Assembly: GCA_951640165.1 (NCBI GenBank)
Contig: OX621252.1
Span: 30,649,934-30,713,933 of the forward strand
Source: Pseudoips prasinana
Taxonomy: Eukaryota > Arthropoda > Insecta > Lepidoptera > Nolidae
Reading direction: 5' to 3'
DNA: 64,000 nt
Below, in pieces: positions 1 through 12,005 of this stretch. Both the position numbers and the translations under genes were made by a program. Positions within the stretch are counted from its first letter, which is position 1. Each line of letters starts with the position of its first letter. A model generated the notes under the pieces. It was given only the letters and a program-made list of their open reading frames with translations. It was not told the origin of the DNA and did no database searches.

Positions 1-3000
1 TCTCACTGCAAACCACTGCCGTTGTTCGAGTTTTGTTTTTTACAATTCTTTGTTATTTACAATTTTACTAACAAACATACCCACATCAGAAATGTTACCA
101 TACCCTGAGTAAACGAGGCTTTTGAGCCTTCATTTTTATATGATAATTATGTTATTTATTTTTTTCAGTGAGTGCACTGATATTCCAAATCTTATAGATA
201 AATTCTTTTGTTTGTTATAATATTATATAATATTTATAACTATACAGATAGATATATTTATTATTTAGGTGTATTCGATATTATTTAATTTTTTTAATTG
301 GATATTTATTACTTGTATATTTTTTTTATGTCTTATGATAGTGATAATGACTTCTTTTCATGTTCTTCTTCTAATGCGTCAGATCATAATTACTCCAGTG
401 CTTTTAGTGACAGCGAGTCACTTCAACTTCGTGATAAACTCTTTGCTCACTTTTCATTTACTTCTCCCAAAAATTTTAACGCTGTACACATAAATGCTCA
501 AAGTATTCACGCTCACTACCCTGACCTTCTGTCATCTTTTGACTCTGATCTCGTCCACGCCATTCTCGTATCGGAAACTTTTCTCAAACCCGCCCTTCCT
601 TCAAAGCAATACGCCCTGCCTGGCTACAAGCTGTTGCGTAATGACAGAACTGGGAAGGGGGGCGGTGGTGTTGCTATCTATCTTCGTGCGGATATTAAAC
701 ATAAGGTAGTTGATGAGTCTCCAAGTAAATATTCAAAATGTGCGGAACACATGTTTATTGAAGTTACAATTAGGTACTCAAAATTACTACTAGGTGTTTA
801 TTATAGCCCATCGTGTCATATTGACTACTTTTCCTCTTTTGAGAGTCAACTTGAAACTTACTCATCTCATTATGACCACATTATAATACTTGGAGACTTC
901 AACACCTGCCTACTGAAAGATGATGCACGGAGTCGCAGGTTACTCTCTCTAGTTACTTCTGTTAACATGCATATACTTCCCCTGAATGCAACACATCGCG
1001 CTCCTCACAGTTGGCCGTCACTCCTAGATCTTGTCCTTGTTTCGAACCCTTCAAAAGTAGCATCTTATGGCCAATTACCAGCTTCTTTCTCATATCATGA
1101 CCTATTATATATTTCCTATAAAATTCACTGCCCTCGACGAAAGTCTCAATTTCTCTTCCTTCGTAGCTTCAAAAACATTGTCCTGGAACGTTTGAGGGCT
1201 GATGCGGGCAGTATCGATTGGACTCCTGTTTACGACTGTATCGACATAGACACCAAGGTTACAAAATTCACACAAACTTTATTAAATTTATACAACATTC
1301 ATGCTCCCATCAAAAAGGTGAGGATAAAACATCAACCTGCGCCCTGGCTGTCTGATGATATTAGAAAAGTTATGTCAAAGCGAGATAAAGCCAAAAAAAA
1401 ATATAAAAAATCCCCATCGGAAGAGAACTGGTGTACATATAAAAGGCTTCGGAATCGCTGCAGTCGCATGTGTAGAGACGCTAAAAAGCGCCACATTCAC
1501 AACTCCATTAATAACCTCGGTACAGCACAAGTATGGCAATTTCTAAAATCACTTGGTGTCGGCAAGGACCGTAATGACAATGTGACGTCTTCGGTGGATC
1601 TAAATGCACTTAACAAACATTTTGCCACACCGCCGGTGACACTGGATGCCAGCACCAAGTCTTCCACTTTAAATTATCTCTCTAAAACTTCTATGCCGGT
1701 ATGTACTTGTTTTTCTTTTACTGCAGTTACTGAACAAGATATTAAAAAATCCATCCGATCCATCTCTACTAAAGCAGTGGGAGATGATAGTGTCCAGCTC
1801 CAAATGCTTTCCCTGATTCTTGAAGAACTTGCACCCATAATCACCCATATTATAAATTTTTCTTTTGAGGCAAGTTCTTTTCCGTCAGCCTGGAAAAAAG
1901 CCCTGGTCCTACCACTTCCCAAAACCCAAAATCCATCTTCCTTATCTCAATACCGTCCTATCTCTATCCTTCCAATCTTGTCCAAAATCCTTGAAAGTGT
2001 TGTTAGCCAACAACTCTCTCGTTACCTCTCCTCTCAAAGCCTACTAAGTCCATACCAATCAGGGTTCCGTCCTGGCCATAGCACCGTAACGGCCCTAGTG
2101 AAAATTACGGATGATGTCCGATTTGCCATGGAGCGGAAATTACTCACGGTGATGGTCTTATTGGACTTCAGTAGTGCCTTCAACTCAGTTGATTTTGATA
2201 TCCTCCTAGGTATCTTATCTTCCTTAAATATCTCATCTTCAGTAACTGCATGGTTTGACTCATATCTTCGAGGACGCTCGCAGTCTGTACGCTATGAAGA
2301 AGCTTCTTCTGAGTGGTGTGATCTTACTGCGGGCGTTCCTCAAGGTGGCGTACTCTCTCCTCTTCTCTTCTCTGTGTTTATAAACGCCATAACCAAAATT
2401 GTTTCTTCAAATTACCATCTCTACGCAGACGATTTGCAGCTTTACCGACACTTTAAAGTTGAGGATATCGGTCTGGCCATGGATGCCATCAATAGTGATC
2501 TTGGAAACATTAGTGATTGGGCGAAATCTTTTGGACTCTTGGTTAACCCTACTAAATCACAAGCAATCATTATTGGTGGCAGACATGTGTTTAGTTTGAT
2601 ACCTAACAACTTTCTTCCACCAGTTCTTTATGACAACGTCCCTGTACCTTATGCTGCACATGTTAAAAATCTTGGTATACTAATTGATAGTAACTTATCT
2701 TGGAGCACTCACGTTGCGGAAGTAAGCAGAAGGGTATACTGCTCGTTTCAGTCTCTTAAACGGTTACAGAAATTCTTACCCTTCCGTACTAAAGTATGTT
2801 TAGCTCAATCACTCCTACTTCCTCTTCTAGACTATGCCGATGTCTGTTTTCTGGATGCGAATGAAGAACTTCTTAACAAGCTCGATCGTCTGCAGAATTT
2901 GTGCATTCGCTTCATTTTTGGCCTCCGTAAATACGACCATGTGTCGGAGTTTTGGAGGCGGTTGAAGTGGCTGCCAATACGGCAACGTCGAGATTGTCAC

Positions 3001-3605
3001 ATTCTTTCCCTACTCTTCTCAATCCTTCATAACTTTAATTCTCCTGCCTATCTTCGTGAACGCTTTGAGTACTTAGTCCCTCGAGGCAAATTCTGCCGCT
3101 CAGCCACGTCATCTCTACTTCGTATGCCTTCTCATACTTCCAGCCGTTATGATGGTTCTTTCACAATACGTGCCGTTCGACTATGGAACTCTCTTCCACA
3201 CTCTATTCTTACTGGCTCATCTTTAGACGTATTTAAAAGAAGAACAAAGGAACACTTTTTGTCACTATCAGTGTAATCAGAGAGATATATTATATTATAT
3301 ATAGTAGTGTAGTGTGTATAGTATGTAATTTGTGTGTATTATTAGTATGTATTAGTATGTAGTTATTTATCTATTTCTACCAGTTAGGTAGTAGCAATAA
3401 ATAGTATCTCTTATTTATTTATATTTTTTTTCCTTTTGTTGTTGTACACTTTTTTTTACCCGTATTCTACAAATCTCCTTCTGTCAGTGGTTTGCTGGAA
3501 GAAAACTCATCTATGAGTTAAGCTCGCCTTTGTACACAAATTTACAAATACACTTGTATAAAATGTATATTTTTTGTGTGCAATAAAGAATAAGAATAAA
3601 AATAT
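1..3605 (+). mobile_element. CR1/Jockey-like non-LTR retrotransposon (LINE), 5' end possibly cut by window edge
   Basis: A LINE body: about 300 bases of 5' leader, one long endonuclease-reverse transcriptase ORF (298-3276), then about 330 bases of AT-rich 3' UTR ending near 3600 in an AATAAA-rich tail (GCAATAAAGAATAAG). No separate ORF1 is visible inside the window, so either it lies upstream or the copy is 5' truncated. The absence of frameshifts in a 992-codon ORF suggests a young copy. It lies on the same strand as the host receptor gene, in what is presumably an upstream intron. The clade assignment (CR1 group rather than Jockey proper) rests on overall motif feel and is not certain. Confidence 0.85.
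298..3276 (+). CDS. LINE endonuclease-reverse transcriptase polyprotein
   Basis: The 992-residue protein has an N-terminal apurinic-endonuclease-like domain (about residues 60-280; motifs HINAQS, ILVSETF, LGDFNT and SYHDLLYISY). A reverse transcriptase core follows at about residues 530-760: QYRPISILP, GFRPGHS, LLDFSSAFNSVD, GVPQGGVLSPLLF and the catalytic box YADD. The C-terminal region (LKWLPIRQRRD, then AVRLWNSLP) is typical of CR1/Jockey-group ORF2 proteins. Its role is to nick target DNA and copy its own RNA at the nick. The first ATG of the frame at 298 was used; a later start would also keep the endonuclease domain. All core motifs look intact, so this copy may be competent or recently so. 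No coordinates are available for a partner ORF1. Confidence 0.9.
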   Translation: MDIYYLYIFFMSYDSDNDFFSCSSSNASDHNYSSAFSDSESLQLRDKLFAHFSFTSPKNFNAVHINAQSIHAHYPDLLSSFDSDLVHAILVSETFLKPALPSKQYALPGYKLLRNDRTGKGGGGVAIYLRADIKHKVVDESPSKYSKCAEHMFIEVTIRYSKLLLGVYYSPSCHIDYFSSFESQLETYSSHYDHIIILGDFNTCLLKDDARSRRLLSLVTSVNMHILPLNATHRAPHSWPSLLDLVLVSNPSKVASYGQLPASFSYHDLLYISYKIHCPRRKSQFLFLRSFKNIVLERLRADAGSIDWTPVYDCIDIDTKVTKFTQTLLNLYNIHAPIKKVRIKHQPAPWLSDDIRKVMSKRDKAKKKYKKSPSEENWCTYKRLRNRCSRMCRDAKKRHIHNSINNLGTAQVWQFLKSLGVGKDRNDNVTSSVDLNALNKHFATPPVTLDASTKSSTLNYLSKTSMPVCTCFSFTAVTEQDIKKSIRSISTKAVGDDSVQLQMLSLILEELAPIITHIINFSFEASSFPSAWKKALVLPLPKTQNPSSLSQYRPISILPILSKILESVVSQQLSRYLSSQSLLSPYQSGFRPGHSTVTALVKITDDVRFAMERKLLTVMVLLDFSSAFNSVDFDILLGILSSLNISSSVTAWFDSYLRGRSQSVRYEEASSEWCDLTAGVPQGGVLSPLLFSVFINAITKIVSSNYHLYADDLQLYRHFKVEDIGLAMDAINSDLGNISDWAKSFGLLVNPTKSQAIIIGGRHVFSLIPNNFLPPVLYDNVPVPYAAHVKNLGILIDSNLSWSTHVAEVSRRVYCSFQSLKRLQKFLPFRTKVCLAQSLLLPLLDYADVCFLDANEELLNKLDRLQNLCIRFIFGLRKYDHVSEFWRRLKWLPIRQRRDCHILSLLFSILHNFNSPAYLRERFEYLVPRGKFCRSATSSLLRMPSHTSSRYDGSFTIRAVRLWNSLPHSILTGSSLDVFKRRTKEHFLSLSV

Positions 3606-3930
3606 TTTCGGTTGTCTGGGTCTTATTTTATAATTATCATATTTCTGCTTCTCATTGATCCAGATGTCACTGGACATTATTCTAGGATTATTAATTTTGT
3701 TTCGCACTTACTGTGTTTACCCAGCGCATTTTTTTTGTAAATACATACCTACACATATAATATACAGAAACCCCCAGACCAAGGCGAAATTCCATGTTCA
3801 TTGCCACAAATATCTTGTGCGAGCATTTTACTTTGAACCCTTGGATTAGAAGGCAGATTTCGATATGAAATTTTAAATATCGTGGAATAACGAACACACT
3901 GCTACCTGATCCGAAACTAGCCAGAGCGTG

Positions 3931-4071
3931 TACAGACGCCAGTACATCCAGCTACCCCAAACTGCCAATTTTCTTTTATAGATTTACAACTTTATCACAA
4001 AAGCTTAAGGTTCACTTTCAATTGGGGAAATTTGACAGATTTTAGGTAGCTTGATATGCTGGCGTCCGTAC
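3931..4071. mobile_element. Foldback MITE, family D (GACGCCAGCACATCCAGCTAC termini)
   Basis: A palindromic element of about 140 bp. It opens with ACAGACGCCAGTACATCCAG, and its far end is the diverged reverse complement (CTTGATATGCTGGCGTCCGT). The middle contains the AAGGTTCACTTTCAATTGGG segment shared by every copy in the window. Other copies: 7380, 20685, 28355, 28603-28822 and 56385. The element is non-coding, so it must be mobilised by another element's transposase. Confidence 0.75.
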
Positions 4072-5865
4072 TATGGCAACCTGACAACTTATAGAGATAC
4101 TTAAATATTTCAAAATATACACACATATTATAGATTAACAACAAATAATCGTGCTTTATAAAATTGTCCCTTCTAAAACTTCTCAATAAAATAAAAAATA
4201 AAATAAAAAAAGGTTTTTATTCACGTAGACTTTAAAATTTTTTTTATCTAGTTTAAGTCTAATATTTTTACTACATATTGTCAATGGTTCTGTCTATGTT
4301 AAGATATTATTATTATGACGGACCTTGTGTTAATAACGACGGTCGCGCTTTAATGCTACCACCGGATCCAATGCGACCCAATATCTTGAGACAACTAGCA
4401 CACTGGCTTTTGATCCTAAAGAAGGCAGAGCCTGTACTATGGCAACCCTACAACTGATAAAGATGCTTAAATATTTCAAAATTCGTAAATATTATAGATG
4501 TCCTTAACCCAGAAACGGAACAAATAATAATGCTCATCACACAAAAATTTGTCCTGGGTGATAATCGAAACCACGACCTCTAGCTTAGCAGTCAGAATCA
4601 TTTACATTGGATCAAGAAGCCAGTCAACTTAAACTTCACTCACATGTCGTCATATAACATACAATACAAAAAGGACATAACACTTCGTAACAATTAAACT
4701 TAAACGAGCTTATTAAGGATTTCCTTATCTCCGCTCCTCAATAAAGCAACAATCAAAACTTTTACCAACCTCAACTTAAGCACATCCTTTGCTTAGACAT
4801 AACCAGCAAAGATAAAATGTTCCAACATGTCCCCTATTCCATCATTGTCAAAGTTAATCCATCCTGTAATCTCTGGAGGACCTACTCAACTGTTTGTATC
4901 ATAACAAAATTATTTTACACCCCTTACGCGTGTAAGTTCGCTAACAACTTCAAAAAGTTAAATAAGCTGACTGGCAATGCTGGGGTATATTTGTGGGCCA
5001 ATGTTGGCGGTTTGAGCAAATGTTTGACTTCGATTGTTCGCATCTTCCTGAATCAGGAATCTTTGTTGAGGGATTATTCCTTTTGCCTTGGAGGTGAGAG
5101 TTGGTCTTCATGGCTTAAGAACAGTAATCTAATTATGGCGGAATGTGTACGAAATGAGGATGTCAGACACGCAGTGTTAAGATCGACAGTAAATTTCAAT
5201 GACGTTGGATGTTGCAATAGTATTCTTGCATTTCCGCTATCGGACGTAGCTGGAATACTATACAACATTGTTAAAACTGGCATGAAACGTCGCTCATAGT
5301 GATTATTTTTATGTATTTCTTAAGTAGTAGTTAGAGACAGCTCAATGGAGTGGCATAGTCATGTTTGACTAAAACTCCTTAAATAAAGATGATAAAGAGG
5401 ATTATCTAATGGGTACAGCTGAACCTTAACGAGCACTTGGAAGCATCATTATATCAGCCGAATGAGGGTCACTATCTGGACAAAAGCCTACCCAAAAGAC
5501 CTTCACATTGGAATTGTGTGTTTGTCATAATTGCCACGCTTGGCTGATGGATTGGCGATCGCAGTGTTATGTTTATAGTGCACAGAGAGACGTTGCAGCT
5601 TATTCTCTGGTAGGTATTTCTTCGGGATGACTAAAAACTTCAAGGCCTTGACTGGAATGAGATGGTGTAGTGAACTTTTTTCCTTTAGCCACATAGAGAT
5701 GCTCAAATGTCTAATCAATTTGGTGGTATCTCTCTGCGTAAAGAGCCCTTACAGCTCGGTAATGGCATAATCTAACTGCTTGCGCGATGCCGTGATTCCC
5801 ACAAGCTTCATAGGCTACCGTTATTCCTTGTATCGAATGTGATTTTTTGTCACTATACTATATGA

Positions 5866-6328
5866 CGGGCCGGTTGGTGTGGTTGGAAAATAATAATATA
5901 TTATATATAGGGACAATGTCACACAGATCATCCTAGCCTAGCCCCAAACTAAGCAAAGCTTGTACTATTGGTACCAAGCGACGATATTCATACTTATATA
6001 GATAGATAAATACTTAAATACATAGAAAACATCCATGACTCAGAAACAAATATTTGCACTTACTGGGATTCGAACCCAGGACCACCAGCTTCGTAGGCAG
6101 GAGCACTACCAACTAGGCTACGGTGATCATATGCTTGCCTTTCACTCAATTCTTGTCGTGGGTTCAATTCCCACCCAGGACAGACATTTGTGTGTATGAA
6201 CATGTCTGTTTGACCTGAGTTTGGGTGTAATTATTTATGTGAGTATAAATTTATACAAGTATAAGCTCTGCTTAGTTTGGGATCAAATGGCTGTGTGTGA
6301 ATAATGTCCCAGGATATAATATATAAAA
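5866..6328 (+). mobile_element. tRNA-derived SINE (family A) split by a nested SINE (family B)
   Basis: The family-A head (GGTTGGTGTGGTTGG, A box) stands at about 5870. The rest of the element, with B box GGGTTCAATTCCC and the tail reading GCTTAGTTTGGGATCAAATGG then ATGTCCCAGG, resumes at about 6128. Between them a family-B SINE lies in the opposite orientation. Pol III boxes A and B are therefore separated by the insertion, so this copy should be transcriptionally dead. Confidence 0.7.
5911..6126 (-). mobile_element. tRNA-derived SINE (family B), nested, minus strand
   Basis: Reverse complement of the family-B consensus seen at 27635 and 62844. It has the tail TAGGGACAATGTCAC, the B box GGGATTCGAACCC and the A box complement AACTAGGCTACGG. 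It is inserted between the A and B boxes of a family-A SINE, so family B was active after that copy was placed. Confidence 0.75.
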
Positions 6329-7379
6329 TTATCAACACACTAATATGTTTGGATAAGATAGTGCCATAAGTAAATGTGCCAAATCAAACATTGGCTCCAA
6401 TATGTACTGACACATTCGACATTCAAATCTACAACGTTTAACAATAAATGTTTTAACTCGCGATATAAAGTTGGTGGATGTTGGCTTACGTTTTTGAAGT
6501 AAACGCGTAAGTCGTTTACGTTAAACTTAATGTGATGAGTTTGCATGTTGTCACACTATTTCGCTTTAAACATTATGAGCCGGGAATGTTTGTTTTTGTT
6601 GAACTATGAGTTAGGTTTATAATGAGTTTAAAAGATGTAAGAAACTGAAAGTATTTTTCATCGTCCTCCTGATAACCTTACCTTTTGGAGAGGGTTAGCG
6701 CAGTCACCGCGTTTGGCATGCGAATTGGCAACCGCAGTTAGGTGGTGTCTATAGTACCATGGCGATCTGCAAGTCCAAATGCCTTCGGGATCTTTTGAAT
6801 ATACAGTAATAAAATACTTTGTAATAGTTGTATTTTTAGGTAATTATATTTTTTTCACTACAATATGCTACACCTTTCATAGCTACTAAGGTGCTCTCAC
6901 TATGACAGGTTCTTCGACGAATGAAGGTCCACGACCATGAAAATCGTCACAGTAGGTACATAGGTGACGCTTCTGCCCGTCTATGTGGTATATACCTCAG
7001 TCGCCTTAGTGGCCCTGTTATTCTTACTAGGCCGGAAACCACACGGCTCAAATAAAGTATTTTTACTCCTACGAGATCTGTCAGGGTACCTTCTCTTTCT
7101 CGCAACGTCCTCCGCAGCAATACAAATTATGGACAAAACTTGTTTTCATAATATCCATTTAACTGTTACGATAAGTTGGTTGGCTTTTCTGAACTTGACT
7201 CATTCACTCCTAAGCCCCATGTAGTCAGGCATACACTTACTATACACGTGTTTGGGTTGATTAAATAAATGTGTAGCTTTGTTTACTTTATAGTTTAACA
7301 TAATATTATTATCTAATTTTCGTTATCTTATTATTTTCACATCTCAACAAACATGCTATTTTATATGCGGAAACAATAT

Positions 7380-7500
7380 GTACAGTCGCCAGCACATCCA
7401 GCTACCCCAATCTGTAATTTTTTTTTCATAGATTTTATAACTTTATCACTTAAGTATGTTCACTTTCAATTGGGGAAATTTGACAGATTGGGGTTCATTG
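7380..7500. mobile_element. Foldback MITE, family D, right arm truncated
   Basis: The left arm GTCGCCAGCACATCCAGC and the shared core (TCACTTTCAATTGGGG, then TTTGACAGATTGGGG) are present. The far arm, which should read AGCTGGATGTGCTGGCG, is lost after about 7492. Confidence 0.65.
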
Positions 7501-7675
7501 ATACATGTACATATGTTGTACTCGTAATTAGCTGTTAAAACATACATATTTCCTATTTGAAGTTGTTAATTCTATTGATTTTCCTAATACATAAAAAAAA
7601 TGTTTTGGATTGTTTTTTGTTAAAAAATTTAGATAAACAGTGTAGTACTTACGCGAAATAATCAGTTTAATAAGC

Positions 7676-7813
7676 AGGGGCTGTACCGGCTAAGTCGCTG
7701 AACTTCGATTTCTTACTATATATATTTAACGATTGATTAAGTCATTTTTAACCTTTATTTGATTGAACTCCATTTAAGAAATCGATGTTCGACGACTTAG
7801 CCGGTAGAGCCCC
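7676..7813. mobile_element. Foldback MITE, family E (GGGGCTCTACCGGCTAAGTCG termini)
   Basis: An element of about 138 bp whose ends, GGGGCTGTACCGGCTAAGTC and GACTTAGCCGGTAGAGCCCC, are reverse complements. The middle shows the TTAACGATTGATTAAGTCAT segment shared with copies at 22850 and 56758. A diverged internal remnant of the same family lies at 8376-8490. Confidence 0.75.
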
Positions 7814-7919
7814 AAATTTTGAATATTTTGTGTTACATTATCGTAATCGTAATATGGATATCAATTTTTTTTTTAATAAAATAAAATCCTTGGGTTTCAT
7901 GTAACTTGCTGATAATTTA

Positions 7920-8097
7920 GGTTTATGTAGCTGTGCCCCGCAGTTTTACCCGCATTCAACTTGATAAATTATAGCCTATGTATTAAACCAGGGTGTCAGC
8001 TAACTCCATACCAAATTTTAATCAAATTGCTCCAGCCGTTTAGACGTGAAGAAGTAACAAACATACACACTCACACAATTTTATAATATTAGTGTGG
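7920..8097 (-). mobile_element. Helitron-like non-autonomous element, minus orientation
   Basis: On the minus strand it ends in the complement of AGCTGTGCCCCGCAGTTTTACC, matching the 3' end (CCGCGGGGC then CAGCTAG) of other copies in the window. It reaches to TAATATTAGTGTG at the other side, as does the copy at 11093. No coding capacity is visible. Confidence 0.5.
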
Positions 8098-10259
8098 TTT
8101 GCAATGCAAAGCAAAAACAAGAGATGTGAGGCCATCGTGCTACTAATTTGTAAGTTTTCTATGAATGTATTATGTGTATACTGAAAACTAAAATGGGAAA
8201 TCATAAATTTATTCTTCCGGCGAACCAGCACCGCTTGGGTTTTGGCGCTCTGCGTTAAGCTACAAATGATACATACTGGCTTTTTATATTCTTCATACAT
8301 GCTCGGTAGTTTGGGGTACTGCTGACCTGGGAGGCTACTACCTAATGCGCCAGTCATCGTGATCAGCGTTCAAATCGATGAAGGTTAAAAATTACTAAAT
8401 CATTCGTTCTATCAGTTTCCATGAGCACATGTGACGTCATAAATGATCCAGAATCAATTCTCAACGTTGAAGCCGATTAAACGAATGATGTAGCCCTTCA
8501 TGAGAACATATGCGATCTGGTCAGAGAATGTTATACGACGCCTTCAGTTTCCGGTTGTATCATTCAAACTTCGTATTCGTACATCCATGTTGTGCTTGGT
8601 TAACTTGACTTGAGTTTCATCGGTTATGATATTTACTTACCCAAATTTATTTTGTTCTTAAGAATATTGTTTTTGTTAATTTATAATACGTACCTTTGTG
8701 CGCCCGAATTAATAATCTTAATTTTAAAAATTGTTTCTCAGTATGTGAATTATGTATACAATTCTTTATGAGAAATAAAGTTATTCTTAACAGTAACCGT
8801 AAACAGGCCGGGTATACTTTTTTGTCAATCTTCTTTATTCATTCTTGCTAAATGCCCAAATCATCTCTGCATACCTTTTCCATAAAAACCATGTTAAATA
8901 CTTAAATTAGATAGTATAAAGCTATTCAGAGCATCTAGGTGTAAATATGAACCTCCATTGAAGCTATTTGTTTTAAGAACAAAGAGCCAGCTCATTTTTT
9001 AATAAACTTTTAAAAAACATAAAAACAAAAAATATCAGCAACTTCATAAAAAATATAAAAACAAAAAACTCTCAGCAGATAAAACATACAATAACAAACA
9101 ATTTTACACTTCACCGTACTAATAAACGAATATGTTTAAAAATAACTTTTTATGCCGCGCCGGGGAAATTACAAGTAAAATTTGTTAGTACCAAAACTTA
9201 TTTTATGCACGTACTCGTACCAAATGCAGTTATACGAGTTGCAAAACAAACAAACAACGTAATAATTGTACTGTTGTCTGTTCCCTAGGTTTGGGGTGAG
9301 GCAAAGACTAGCGGAGTTGCGTTGAGAGATTTCATGCCTACATTTATAAAGCTTCTAACATACAATACAATTGAATAAAAAGCAAGACAAGTGCTAGTTG
9401 AACTCGCGTGTTTCCGACGATGAATGTGTCGACTACCACGCACAATATTGGAATTGCTAAAATAACTTTGAAGGAAAATAAAATATATTTATTAATTTAA
9501 ATATTTTTATAAATATTTTGTAACATAAAGTATCAATTCCTGGCTTGGTTTGTTCGTGGTTTCCGTTCCGTTGTTTACTTGTGTGTCCCATAAATTGTTG
9601 TTCTAAGTCTGGATGTACTCTGTGTCCGTCAATTATATTATGTTTGTAAAGTATCGCGCGACACAGGGGGTACATAGTGCGGGCGATAGCTATTTAAAAT
9701 AAATTTATTTCACACTTGGGTTAATGGGAACCATATATAAATGATCTTATAATTAAGTAATTAGCTTTCTATCACAGAAAAATAATAAAAAAATACCATT
9801 AATATATTTTGTTTATTAGTGTTTTGGGGCCAATTACAAATGTTTTCACATTAAGATATCTTTAATATATTATTATCTATATCACAATTTATATATCATA
9901 TGTCTACTTTTATAAAATAATTATATCAATCGTATAACATAATTCTATCTCCCGTAATAATAACATCAATATTAACATGTTGATGTTATTATTACAGCGT
10001 ATTTTATTACAGGTAAAATAAATATTTTCTATAATATTATTATAAATTATATTTTTTTTTTTTTCATATCAAATATGCTTTATTGCGAACATAGGAAGGT
10101 ACATTTCACATTCAATGGTGTTAGTGATGTTGAGGTCGCTATGTCCAGCCGGTTAGAGCATGCAATTATTAATGTTACAATGTCATTATTTTACAAAAAA
10201 ATTACATTTAAAATATATTATATATATATTATATTAGCTTTTTGACATCAGCTTTTTAA

Positions 10260-10312
10260 CAGAATGTTTTTCATTCTACAATAACTAATATTGTAGAATG
10301 AAAAACATTCTG
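10260..10312. repeat. 24-bp-arm perfect hairpin
   Basis: CAGAATGTTTTTCATTCTAC at 10260 is mirrored by the reverse complement ending at 10312, leaving a 5-base loop (ACTAA). It does not carry the termini of the MITE families found elsewhere in the window. Confidence 0.7.
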
Positions 10313-10683
10313 CATTATATCTAGTCTATGGTCAAGCATTATGTAGGTCCGACATCCGTGCTCTGAATACCTAAACAATTCCGCTGTCTACCTCAATAGA
10401 AATATTCACTCATCTTCACGCTGCAGCCTTTATGAGGTGAACAGGGCTGCAAGTGTGAACGTTTATATAGGTCAGAGCAACTGTTGTTTAAATGACGTAG
10501 AGAGAAACAGTTGTAAATGCTAGCAGCTTAATTATTTTCGTTCCCCGCAGAGTTGTAAAATTTTCTGTATATGGTGGTAAAATGAAAATTCTGGGCTTAA
10601 TATATATTTTGTTATAACAAGGAGGCTTTTAATTAGTAATAAAATTAAACAGTAGCAAGTCCACCTCAATATAATTTGAACAA

Positions 10684-10988
10684 TCTATACATATAATAAA
10701 ATCGTAGGAAAGTCAAAACTGTACATTGAATATTTTTAAAAAAGGATACTTGGGGCGTGATCTACAATCGTAGTCGAAGCCAAAAATATAGTTTTTAGAA
10801 TTTTTGTCTTTGTGTCTGTATGTATGTCCGGGATAAACTCAAAAAGTACTGCATGGATTTACTTCAAATTTTGCATGAATATTACTAAGTGGTCGGGTCA
10901 ACATATAGGCTACAAATTATCACCTACGGGGGAGGAGATGTGATAATTTTTAAAATTTAACGCGTGTAAAACCGCGGGGCGCAGCTAG
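10684..10988 (+). mobile_element. Helitron-like non-autonomous element
   Basis: Starts with TCTATACATATAATAAAATC and ends ACCGCGGGGCGCAGCTAG. It sits exactly between an A (10683) and a T (10989). A 5' TC, a 3' CTAG, a GC-rich palindrome just inside the 3' end and A|T insertion without duplication are the Helitron hallmarks. No Rep/helicase ORF is present. Confidence 0.65.
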
Positions 10989-11092
10989 TAAGTAATAAAT
11001 ATCTTGGTACAATTAACTCACTGTCATCTGATCCCACACTAAGCAGAGCCTGTACGATGGAAACAAGACAACTGATAATCATACTTATTAAA

Positions 11093-11243
11093 TACTAGCT
11101 GTGCCATGCTGTTTTACCCGCGTTAAACTTTATAAATTATATCCAAGGTGTCAAAATGTAAATCGCTCCAGCCGTTTAGCCGTAAAGAAGTAACAAACAT
11201 ACACACTCACAAACTTTCACCTTTATAATATTAGTGTGATATT
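11093..11243 (-). mobile_element. Helitron-like non-autonomous element, minus orientation
   Basis: Opens with ACTAGCTGTGCCATGCTG (complement of the family 3' end) and runs to TAATATTAGTGTGATA. It matches the copy at 7920-8097 in the segment ACAAACATACACACTCAC. Confidence 0.5.
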
Positions 11244-11384
11244 TCTCACAGACAGAACAATTATCGTGCTCATTACACAAAAATTTGTCCTGGGTAGGGA
11301 TCGAATCCTTGTCTAATAACGTAACGCAACGCGAATTTAATCAAAAAGTTTAACATAGGTAAGTAATTTAAGTGAATAATTATA

Positions 11385-11632
11385 GGGCCTGTTGGCGTGG
11401 TTGGCAAATGGTTGCTTTTCACTCGGGAGGTCGTGGGTTCAATTCCCACCCAGGTCAGATATTTGTGTGCATGAACATGTCTATTTGTCCTGAGTCTGGG
11501 TGTAATTATCCATATAAGTATGAATGTATTTACAAAAGAAAAGTAGGATATGTAGTATATCAGTTATCTGTTTTCCATAGTAAAAGCTCTGCTTAGTTTG
11601 GGATCAGATGGCCGTGTGTAAATAATGTCCCT
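11385..11632 (+). mobile_element. tRNA-derived SINE, family A, near full length
   Basis: A-box-like TTGGCGTGGTTGGCAAATGG near the 5' end, B box GGGTTCAATTCCC at 11435-11447, then a body with GCATGAACATGTCTATTTG and a tail GCTTAGTTTGGGATCAGATG ending AATAATGTCCC. The promoter boxes are spaced as in tRNA genes. Pol III transcription and LINE-mediated mobilisation are inferred from the family type. Confidence 0.8.
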
Positions 11633-11692
11633 TTGATGATCCGTTTCTACTTCGAAAGGATTCTCGGAAAGGGGATATTTTGTTCTATATTG

Positions 11693-12005
11693 TCTATACA
11701 TATAATAAAATCGTAGGAAAGTCAAAACTGTACTTTGAATATTTTTTTAAAAGGATACTTGGGGCGTGATCTACAATCGATATCGAAGCCAAAAATATAG
11801 TTTATATAATTTTTGTCTGTATGTATATCCGGGCTAAATTCAAAAAGTACTGCATGGATTTACTTCAAAATTTTGTTTTGTATGAATATTACTAAGAGGT
11901 CGGGTCAACACATAGGCTACATATTATCACGCTATCACCTACGGGGAGGAGCTGTTATGATTTATAACATTTAACACGGGTGAAACCATGGGGCACAGCG
12001 AGTTA
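11693..12005 (+). mobile_element. Helitron-like non-autonomous element, diverged
   Basis: Shares the start TCTATACATATAATAAAATC and the internal ACTTGGGGCGTGATCTACAA with the copy at 10684. The 3' end is mutated (GGGGCACAGCGAGTTAG), so its boundary is approximate. Confidence 0.55.

Noticed and set aside
4817..5299. 160-codon plus-strand frame
   Set aside because: No recognisable domain, no codon or composition signal of a real protein, and it lies among repeats; kept only as a remark.
5915..6128. Functional tRNA genes at the B-box-like sites
   Set aside because: Acceptor and anticodon stems do not fold as real tRNAs and the bodies continue into SINE tails; all such sites were called SINEs.
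6964..7224. 86-codon hydrophobic frame resembling membrane segments
   Set aside because: Could be chance in AT-rich DNA; no splice context that joins it to the receptor and no family likeness.
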